A stretch of 6,477 nucleotides of DNA from Actinomycetota bacterium (GTDB lineage Bacteria; Actinomycetota; UBA4738; G016210805). Below, one piece after another: positions 1-5,194 of the stretch (the first letter of the stretch is position 1; every line of letters begins with the position of its first letter). The stretch is taken from assembly GCA_016210805.1 (NCBI GenBank), contig JACQTL010000288.1:1-6477 (forward strand), written 5' to 3'. Below the pieces are notes generated by a model. It had not been told where the DNA came from, made no database searches, and worked only from the letters and a program-made list of their open reading frames with translations. The position numbers and the translations under genes are program-made.

Positions 1-158
1 CCACCGAATGGATCCAGGAGGCCCAGGCGGGCTTCCCCGCGTTCCTGGCGATGCGGCGCCGGGCGCGGGAGCACCCCATCGAGGAGGTCGGGCGAGAGCT
101 CCGGGCGATGATGCCGTGGCTCCCAACCGTCCCGGACGGGGAGGCCCCCGATGCATGA
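1..158 (+). CDS. ilvC: Ketol-acid reductoisomerase, C-terminal end (partial, 5' end outside window)
   Basis: The reading frame open from the left edge (first complete codon at position 3) encodes 51 residues ending at the TGA at 156-158. It contains EWIQEAQAG, then REHPIEEVG and RAMMPWL, which match the last helices of class I (short) ketol-acid reductoisomerases, where an EWI-x-E-x-QAG segment is followed by EEVG and the near-terminal MMPW. The enzyme is cytosolic and, using NADPH and Mg2+, converts acetolactate or acetohydroxybutyrate to the dihydroxy acids leading to valine/leucine and isoleucine. The NADPH-binding Rossmann domain and active site lie outside the window. An 11-residue proline- and acid-rich tail follows MMPWL, slightly longer than in many homologues. 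The stop overlaps the leuA start by 8 nt, so the two genes are probably co-transcribed and translationally coupled. The family call rests on a short segment, but the motif combination is distinctive. Confidence 0.88.
   Translation, partial: TEWIQEAQAGFPAFLAMRRRAREHPIEEVGRELRAMMPWLPTVPDGEAPDA
138..144 (+). promoter_or_regulatory. Shine-Dalgarno sequence for leuA
   Basis: GGGGAGG lies six nucleotides before the ATG at 151, inside the last codons of ilvC. It supports the ATG at 151 as the leuA start. The second nearby ATG (155-157) is in another frame and is not the leuA start. Confidence 0.7.
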
Positions 159-1689
159 GGAGATCCTGTTCTTCGACACCACCCTCCGCGACGGCGAGCA
201 GGCTCCGGGCATCGCGCTCTCGGAGGCGGAGAAGCTCGAGATCGCCGAGCAGCTCGGCCGCCTGGGGGTCGACGTCATCGAGGCGGGATTCCCCGCGGCC
301 TCCGACGGCGAGTTCCGGGCGGTGGCCCGCATCGCCCAGTCGGTCCGGGGACCGGTCATCGCCGCCCTGTGCCGGGCGGGCGCCGCCGATGTGGACCGGG
401 CGTTCGAGGCGATCCGGGAGGCGGGCCGGCCCCGCCTGCACGTCTTCATCAGCACCAGCGACGTCCATCTCGACTCGATGCTGAAGATGTCCCGCTCCGA
501 GGTACTGGAGGCGGCCAGAGACGCGGTCGGCCGGGCCGCCTCCTACACACCCGACGTGGAGTTCTCGGCCCAGGACGCCACCCGTACCGACCCCGAGTAC
601 CTCCTGGAGGTCTGCCGCGCCGCCGTGGAGATGGGGGCCACGACGATCAACGTGCCGGACACCGTGGGCTACGCGATGCCGCACGAATTCGGGGACCTCG
701 TCCGGCTGGTCCGGGAGAGCGTGCCCGACCACGTCACGGTGTCGGTGCACTGCCACAACGACCTCGGCCTGGCCGTGGCCAACTCGATGGCCGGGGTGGC
801 TGGGGGCGCCCGCCAGGTGGAGGTGGCGGTCAACGGGATCGGCGAGCGGGCCGGGAACTGCTCGCTCGAGGAGGTGGCCATGATCGTCGCCACCCGAGGC
901 CCGGCGCTGGGGTTGTCTCATCGCCTGACCCTGAGGGAGATCGCCCGGACCTCCCGCCTGGTATCCATGCTGACGGGCTATCCCATCCAGCCGAACAAGG
1001 CGGTGGTCGGGGCCAATGCCTTCGCCCACGAGTCCGGCATCCACCAGCACGGCGTCCTGATGAACCGCGCGACATACGAGATCATGGACGCCGCCGAGAT
1101 CGGCTACGAGGGCGGCCGGATCGTCCTCGGGAAGCACTCGGGCCGACACGCGTTCTCCGAGGCCCTCGGTCGTCTGGGCTTCGAGCTCGACCGGGAGCAC
1201 GTGGACAGGGCCTTCGCCAGGTTCAAGGAGCTGGCGGACCGGAAGATCCAGCTCACGGACGCCGACCTCGAGGCCATCGTGGCCGAGGACCTCGCCGTGG
1301 CCGACGAGGACGTCTTCGCCATCGAGTCCCTCCAGGTGGCCGGCGGCACCCACCTCTCCCCCACCGCCACCGTGCGGCTCCGGGTCGCCGGCGAGGTCCG
1401 GGAGGGCTCCGCCATGGGTGACGGGATGATCGATGCGGCCTGCGGCGCGATCCAGGTCGCCTCGGGGGTGCAGGCCCGTCTCGAGTACTTCAACGTCTCC
1501 GCCGTCACGCCGGGAACCGATGCCCTGGCGGACGTGGTGATCCAGGCGGAGGTCGAGGGCCGAGCCAGCACCGGCCGGGGGGTCTCCGTGGACGTCGTGG
1601 AGGCGTCGGCTCGGGCGTACCTCGCCGCGATAAACCGCGCCGTCCGCCAGGGCGTCCGCACCTCGGAGCGGACGGACGTCGCCTCGTGA
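151..1689 (+). CDS. leuA: 2-isopropylmalate synthase
   Basis: LeuA catalyses the first committed step of leucine synthesis, condensing acetyl-CoA with 2-oxoisovalerate to 2-isopropylmalate in the cytosol. The 512-residue product begins with the DRE-TIM metallolyase signature FDTTLRDGEQ (residues 8-17; metal ligand D9, catalytic R13). The other metal ligands are visible as H200 and H202 in VHCHNDLG and N236 in GERAGNCSLEE. NIPDTVGY-like (167-174) and SGIHQHG (295-301) segments are typical of LeuA. Residues about 1-270 form the TIM barrel, 271-380 the linker subdomains, and about 385-500 the C-terminal regulatory domain, with IESLQV and the closing VDVVEASARAY, through which leucine normally inhibits the enzyme. 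Length and motifs match the general bacterial (E. coli-like, about 520 aa) form, not the longer actinobacterial form. An alternative homocitrate or citramalate synthase assignment is unlikely given the GIGERAGN and IPMS-type C-terminus beside leuB. The start is fixed by a good Shine-Dalgarno at 138-144. The TGA overlaps the leuB GTG by 4 nt. Confidence 0.96.
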   Translation: MHEEILFFDTTLRDGEQAPGIALSEAEKLEIAEQLGRLGVDVIEAGFPAASDGEFRAVARIAQSVRGPVIAALCRAGAADVDRAFEAIREAGRPRLHVFISTSDVHLDSMLKMSRSEVLEAARDAVGRAASYTPDVEFSAQDATRTDPEYLLEVCRAAVEMGATTINVPDTVGYAMPHEFGDLVRLVRESVPDHVTVSVHCHNDLGLAVANSMAGVAGGARQVEVAVNGIGERAGNCSLEEVAMIVATRGPALGLSHRLTLREIARTSRLVSMLTGYPIQPNKAVVGANAFAHESGIHQHGVLMNRATYEIMDAAEIGYEGGRIVLGKHSGRHAFSEALGRLGFELDREHVDRAFARFKELADRKIQLTDADLEAIVAEDLAVADEDVFAIESLQVAGGTHLSPTATVRLRVAGEVREGSAMGDGMIDAACGAIQVASGVQARLEYFNVSAVTPGTDALADVVIQAEVEGRASTGRGVSVDVVEASARAYLAAINRAVRQGVRTSERTDVAS

Positions 1690-2747
1690 TCACCGCCCGG
1701 CGCCACCGCATCGGGGTAATCCCCGGCGACGGGACGGGACCGGAGGTCGTCGCCGAGGCGCTAAAGGTCCTGGCGGCCGTGTCCCGGGGGTTCGCCCTGG
1801 ACCTGGAGGGGTTCGACCTCGGCGGTGAGCGGTACCTCCGCACCGGCGAGGTGCTCCCCGACGAGGAGCTCGACCGGCTGGCCGGGCTGGATGCCATCCT
1901 GCTCGGGGCGATAGGCCATCCGGGGGTGCCCCCGGGCGTGCTCGAGCGCGGGCTGCTCCTGCGGATCCGGTTCGAGCTCGACCAGTACGTGAACCTCCGG
2001 CCGGTTCGCCGGTACCCCGGCGTGGCCACCTTCGTCCCGTCCCACGCTCCCGAGGACGTCGACCTCGTCGTGGTCCGGGAGAACACCGAGGGCCTCTACG
2101 CTGGCGCCGGCGGCGTCCACCGCCCGGGCACCCCGCACGAGGTCGCCACCGAGGAGAGCATCAACACCCGCCGCGGGGTCGAGCGGTGCATGCGCTTCGC
2201 GTTCGAGTACGCCCGCCGCTCGGATCGTCGCGGCCACGTCACGCTCGTGCACAAGACGAACGTGCTCACGCACGCCGGCGGCCTGTGGGAGCGCGCCTTC
2301 CGGGCGGTGGCCGAGGAGCATCCCGACGTCGGCACCGACTACGTCCACGTGGACGCCGCGTGCGTCTATCTCCTGGAGAGCCCGGGGAGGTTCGACGTGG
2401 TGGTCACGGACAACCTGTTCGGGGACATCATCACGGACCTGGGGGCCGTGATCCAGGGAGGCATGGGAGTGGCCGCGGGAGCGAACCTCAACCCCGAGGG
2501 CGTCTCCATGTTCGAGCCGATCGGGGGGACCGCTCCTGACCATGCCGGCCGCGGGACCATCAACCCGCTGGCCGCGATCGCCGCCGCCGGGATGCTGCTC
2601 GAGGCCCTCGGCGAGCTCGAAGGCGCGGCGCGCGTGGACGCCGGAGTGCGCTTCGCGGCCCCCAAGCTCGGGTCCATGCGGGCGGGCGAGATGGGCTACT
2701 CGACCAGCGAGGTCGGCGATCTGGTGGTGGAGGGCACGACCCGATGA
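1686..2747 (+). CDS. leuB: 3-isopropylmalate dehydrogenase
   Basis: LeuB oxidatively decarboxylates 3-isopropylmalate to 2-oxoisocaproate, using NAD+ and Mg2+/Mn2+; in citramalate-route organisms it also oxidises 3-methylmalate to 2-oxobutyrate. The 353-residue product has VIPGDGTGPE (11-20), the substrate arginines R93, R95 (LLLRIRF, actinobacterial style) and R105 in NLRP, R131 and catalytic Y138 in RENTEGLY, catalytic K190 in VHKTN, and metal ligands D223, D247 and D251 (VDAA, NLFGDIITD). The NAD loop reads EPIGGTAPDHAG (277-288). Its D285 matches the Asp that binds the adenine ribose of NAD+, but the family's usual His in EP-I/V-HGSAPD is Gly at 280. The start is a GTG overlapping the leuA stop (GTGA), with only a weak GGACGGA about 9 nt upstream, so translation probably depends on coupling to leuA. 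Overall similarity is to actinobacterial LeuB. Related decarboxylating dehydrogenases (tartrate, isocitrate) are less likely in this operon. Confidence 0.93.
   Translation: MITARRHRIGVIPGDGTGPEVVAEALKVLAAVSRGFALDLEGFDLGGERYLRTGEVLPDEELDRLAGLDAILLGAIGHPGVPPGVLERGLLLRIRFELDQYVNLRPVRRYPGVATFVPSHAPEDVDLVVVRENTEGLYAGAGGVHRPGTPHEVATEESINTRRGVERCMRFAFEYARRSDRRGHVTLVHKTNVLTHAGGLWERAFRAVAEEHPDVGTDYVHVDAACVYLLESPGRFDVVVTDNLFGDIITDLGAVIQGGMGVAAGANLNPEGVSMFEPIGGTAPDHAGRGTINPLAAIAAAGMLLEALGELEGAARVDAGVRFAAPKLGSMRAGEMGYSTSEVGDLVVEGTTR
2729..2734 (+). promoter_or_regulatory. Shine-Dalgarno sequence for cimA
   Basis: GGAGGG lies nine nucleotides before the ATG at 2744, inside the last codons of leuB. It supports the ATG of the ATGA overlap as the cimA start and gives cimA a ribosome site of its own besides coupling to leuB. 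Confidence 0.65.
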
Positions 2748-4351
2748 CCGGGCGCGCGCTCGACCCGCACCCGGAGCTCTACGACACCACGCTCCGCGAC
2801 GGCGCCCAGAGGGCCGGGCTCTCCTACTCGATCGAGGATCGCCTGAGGATCCTGCACCGGCTCGACGGGATCGGCGTCCCGTACGTGGAGGGTGGATGGC
2901 CCGGGGCCAGCCCCCGGGACACGGAGTTCTTCCGCATCGCCGTCCGGGAGCAGCTCTCCAGCTCCACGCTCACCGCGTTCGGCATGACTCGGAAGGCCGG
3001 GGAGGCCCCCGACCGGAGCGCGGTGCTGCGCGACCTGCTCGACACGGGCTGCGGCGTGGTCTGCGTGGTGGGCAAGGCCTGGGACCGGCACGTGACGGAA
3101 GCCCTCCGCACGACGCTCGACGAGGGCGTCGCCATGGTCGGGAGCTCGATCCGGTTCCTGGTCCGCGAGGGGCTACGCGTGTTCTTCGACGCCGAGCACT
3201 TCTTCGACGGCTTCAGGGGGAACCCGGCGTACGCGATGGACGTCCTGCGCGCCGCGGAGGACGCCGGGGCGGAGCGCCTGATCCTCTGCGACACCAACGG
3301 CGGCACCCTCCCCGGCGACGTTCCCGCGGTGCTCCGGGCGGCCAGGGAGGCGGTGGACGCGCCACTGGGCGTGCACTTCCACCAGGACGCCGGCTGCGCG
3401 GTCGCCAACTCCCTCGTGGCCCTGGAGTCGGGGGCCCACCAGGTGCAGGGCACGGTCAACGGCTACGGGGAGCGGTGCGGGAACGCGGACATCCTGACCA
3501 TCGCCGCGAACGTGGAGCTCAAGATGGGACGGCGTGCCCTGCCGGAGGGCTCGCTCTCCCATCTCAGCGAGGTGGCCCACTACGTCGCCGAGGTGGCGAA
3601 CCTCCCACCCGACTCCCATCAACCGTACGTCGGGCGCTACGCGTTCACCCACAAGGCCGGCCTGCATGCCTCCGCGGTGGCCAGGCGAGCGGACGCCTAC
3701 GAGCACGTCCCCCCCGAGGCCGTCGGCAATCACCGCGGGATAGTGGCTTCCGACCTCGGCGGCCGCTCCACCCTGGTCCTGAAGGCGCGGGAGCTCGGCA
3801 TCGACATCCGCGGGGTGGACCTCGTGGGGCTCCTGCGGACCTTGAAGGAGAAGGAGACCGGCGGCTACACCTTCGAGGTGGCCGACGCCTCCCTCGAGTT
3901 GCTGATCCGCCGGCACGACGGCTGGCGACAGCCCTTCTTCGAGGTGGAGAGCTTCCGGGTGAGCGTCGACCGGCGGGCCGACCAGTCCGTTGCCGAGGCG
4001 ACCGTGAAGGTCCGGGCCGGCGGCGAGCGGCACATCACGACCGCGGAGGGAGCCGGTCCGGTCGGGGCCCTGGACAACGCGCTCCGCCAGGCCCTGGCTC
4101 GGACCTATCCGGAGCTCGACGACATGGTGCTGGTGGACTACCGGGTCCGGGTCTTGGAGGAGAAGCGGGGTACGCAGGCGGTGGTCCGCGTGCTGATAGA
4201 CACCACGGACGGCGAGAAGGAGTGGACCACGGTCGGGGTCTCGGACAACATCATCCAGGCGTCGTGGGAGGCCCTCGAGGACAGCCTGGCCTACGGGCTG
4301 CTCCACCCCCGCGCCGATCGCGTGGCCGCCGGCGGGGAGGCCGTGTCGTGA
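2744..4351 (+). CDS. cimA: (R)-citramalate synthase, LeuA-like, pyruvate route to isoleucine
   Basis: CimA condenses acetyl-CoA with pyruvate to (R)-citramalate, which LeuCD and LeuB turn into 2-oxobutyrate, giving isoleucine without threonine deaminase. The 535-residue product is a second DRE-TIM metallolyase. LYDTTLRDGAQ (12-22) carries metal ligand D14 and catalytic R18; H211 and H213 lie in HFHQDAGCAVANS; N247 lies in NGYGERCGNAD. The DGAQ (rather than DGEQ) motif, EGGWPGASPRD (49-59), GCAVANS and NGYGERCGN are hallmarks of the CimA/LeuA-like family and separate it from leuA. The residue after the second metal His is Gln213+1 (HQD), where HND or HDD is usual. Residues about 375-520 form the C-terminal domain, ending with VSDNIIQASWEALEDS, which corresponds to the LeuA-type allosteric domain and would bind isoleucine in characterised family members. 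ATGA overlaps leuB; a GGAGGG site lies upstream. It is the last gene of the operon, 49 bp before the convergent regulator's stop. Homocitrate synthase is the main alternative and fits the motifs less well. Confidence 0.92.
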   Translation: MTGRALDPHPELYDTTLRDGAQRAGLSYSIEDRLRILHRLDGIGVPYVEGGWPGASPRDTEFFRIAVREQLSSSTLTAFGMTRKAGEAPDRSAVLRDLLDTGCGVVCVVGKAWDRHVTEALRTTLDEGVAMVGSSIRFLVREGLRVFFDAEHFFDGFRGNPAYAMDVLRAAEDAGAERLILCDTNGGTLPGDVPAVLRAAREAVDAPLGVHFHQDAGCAVANSLVALESGAHQVQGTVNGYGERCGNADILTIAANVELKMGRRALPEGSLSHLSEVAHYVAEVANLPPDSHQPYVGRYAFTHKAGLHASAVARRADAYEHVPPEAVGNHRGIVASDLGGRSTLVLKARELGIDIRGVDLVGLLRTLKEKETGGYTFEVADASLELLIRRHDGWRQPFFEVESFRVSVDRRADQSVAEATVKVRAGGERHITTAEGAGPVGALDNALRQALARTYPELDDMVLVDYRVRVLEEKRGTQAVVRVLIDTTDGEKEWTTVGVSDNIIQASWEALEDSLAYGLLHPRADRVAAGGEAVS

Positions 4352-4362
4352 GAGGCCGAGGC

Positions 4363-4381
4363 GAGCGGCCTCCGGCCGCTC
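4363..4381. terminator. GC-rich hairpin between convergent genes, probable bidirectional terminator
   Basis: GAGCGGCC and GGCCGCTC form a perfect 8-bp stem around a TCC loop, 11 nt after the cimA stop and 20 nt beyond the regulator's stop on the other strand. No T-run follows on either strand, so this is not a textbook intrinsic terminator; U-less GC-rich hairpins are common at gene ends in high-GC Gram-positives. The function is inferred from stem perfection and position in the 49-bp convergent gap (4352-4400). Confidence 0.55.
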
Positions 4382-4400
4382 TGCGGCGCCGGCGGGCCGG

Positions 4401-5162
4401 TCAGTCGCCCACCGCGCCGAGTGCCGCCTCCACCGCCGTGGCCGCCTTCCGCAGGTCCTCGACGTAGCGGCGAGCGGGTTGGCGACCGGTGCGTTCGATG
4501 GGGCCCGAGACGGACAGGACGGCGACGAGGTGATCGGAGCCGTCGAGCACCGGCACGCTCGCCGACGCCACCCCCGGCTCCCGCTCGGCGACGCTCTCCC
4601 CCCACCCCCGCTGCCGCACCCTGGCCAGCTCCGCCCGGATCCGCCGTGGATCCATGGGGGTCCGATCGGTGAGGCGACGGACCCCGCCGATCAGCCGCTC
4701 GCGGTCCGCCTCGTCGGCCCAGGCCAGGAAGACCTTTCCCGCGGACCCCGCGTAAAGCGGCAGCGAAGCGCCGAGAGGCACGATCGTCCGGAGCTCGCGG
4801 GGCGACTCCACGACCTCCACGCAGACGCGGGCGTCGCCGTCCCGGACGTAGAGCTGCGCGCTCTCGCCGGTCCGGGCGGCGAGATCTCGAAGCGCCGGCA
4901 GGGCGGCCTGCCGGATCGGCAGCCCCCGGGCCGCGCTCGTGCCGAGGGCGAGGAGTCGGAGGCCGAGCCGCCACCGGCCCGGCTCCTCCCGGGCCAGCAG
5001 CCCGTGGGCCTCGAGCGCCGCGGCCAGGCGGTAGGCCGTGGCTCGGCTGAGACCGGTGGCCGAGACCAGCTCTGCCAGCGAGCGGGCGCCCCCCTGGACG
5101 GCGGCCAGGATGGCGACGGATTTGTCCAGGACTCCGACACCCGTCCGTGCTATCCTCAGCAT
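4401..5162 (-). CDS. ndgR: IclR-family transcriptional regulator, NdgR/LtbR-like, of leucine/branched-chain biosynthesis
   Basis: The 253-residue product has an N-terminal winged helix-turn-helix (about 10-65), with GVGVLDKSVAIL, the helix pair SLAELVSATGLSRATAYRLA, and wing WRLGLRLLALG. An IclR effector-binding domain follows (about 80-250), with SAQLYVRDGD (101-110), PLYAGSAGKVFLAW (135-148), REPGVASASVPV (194-205) and AVLSVSGPIER (214-224). The GVGVLDK start and the REPGVAS and SGPIER blocks closely resemble actinobacterial NdgR (Streptomyces) and LtbR (Corynebacterium), which bind the ndgR/ltbR-leuC gap; LtbR represses leuCD, while NdgR is reported as a regulator, partly activating, of leuCD and other amino acid genes. 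The protein is a cytosolic DNA-binding dimer or tetramer; its effector is not visible in the sequence. The ATG at 5162 is the only usable start, since an in-frame stop lies at 5186-5184 with no start codon between. No Shine-Dalgarno is seen, so a very short leader or leaderless mRNA is possible. It is divergent from leuC by 28 bp and convergent with cimA. Confidence 0.88.
   Translation of the reverse strand: MLRIARTGVGVLDKSVAILAAVQGGARSLAELVSATGLSRATAYRLAAALEAHGLLAREEPGRWRLGLRLLALGTSAARGLPIRQAALPALRDLAARTGESAQLYVRDGDARVCVEVVESPRELRTIVPLGASLPLYAGSAGKVFLAWADEADRERLIGGVRRLTDRTPMDPRRIRAELARVRQRGWGESVAEREPGVASASVPVLDGSDHLVAVLSVSGPIERTGRQPARRYVEDLRKAATAVEAALGAVGD
5148..5156 (+). promoter_or_regulatory. 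Possible extended -10 promoter element for leuC
   Basis: TGCTATCCT fits an extended -10 (TG-n-TATCCT) inside the first codons of the divergent regulator gene. It would start transcription near 5161-5164 and give a leader of about 28 nt before the ATG at 5191. No -35 is found at normal spacing; the TTGTCC at 5122-5127 is 23 bp away, which is too far. This is a tentative call from consensus matching only. Confidence 0.3.
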
Positions 5163-5178
5163 CCCGTTATTCGGACTC

Positions 5179-5194
5179 TCATCTCATGATATGA
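5179..5194. promoter_or_regulatory. 16-bp palindrome, candidate operator of the divergent IclR regulator
   Basis: TCATCTCATGATATGA is an inverted repeat with 7 of 8 pairs complementary (only C5183/T5190 mismatched), centred between 5186 and 5187. It sits in an AT-rich island of an otherwise about 70% GC window, in the divergent gap, and runs into the ATG at 5191. It also includes two overlapping TCAT-N3-ATGA units (5179-5189 and 5184-5194). IclR regulators of this type bind palindromic sites between their own gene and leuC, so a protein bound here could control both directions. The regulatory role is inferred; the symmetry is read directly from the sequence. Confidence 0.6.
5186..5191 (-). 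promoter_or_regulatory. Possible -10 element of the regulator gene
   Basis: On the - strand this reads TATCAT, five of six matches to the TATAAT consensus, and would place the start point near 5178-5180, about 17 nt before the regulator's ATG. No good -35 is present (CGGCAT at 17-bp spacing). It lies inside the candidate operator, which would fit autoregulation. This is a weak, consensus-only call. Confidence 0.3.

Noticed and set aside
155..157. Second ATG in the ilvC-leuA overlap (an ATGA at 155-158)
   Set aside because: It is not in the leuA frame; the in-frame ATG at 151 has a good Shine-Dalgarno and begins the conserved FDTTLRDGEQ region at the expected distance.
3173..4306. 377-codon open frame antisense to cimA
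   Set aside because: It is a shadow of the strongly GC-biased third positions of cimA; its translation is low-complexity, rich in Val, Gly, His and Arg, and has no recognisable domain, whereas the cimA frame carries all family motifs.
2542..4467. 641-codon open frame on the + strand overlapping leuB and cimA
   Set aside because: It is an out-of-frame reading of cimA with an Arg/Gly/Pro/Ala-rich product typical of GC-rich shadows; it would overlap two well-supported genes almost entirely.
5122..5127. TTGTCC as a -35 element for leuC
   Set aside because: It lies 23 bp from the candidate -10 at 5151, outside the usual 16-18 bp spacing, and is within regulator coding sequence.
4479..5189. 236-codon open frame on the + strand opposite the IclR regulator
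   Set aside because: The - strand frame has a clear winged helix-turn-helix and IclR effector domain; the + strand frame has no motif and is compositionally biased.
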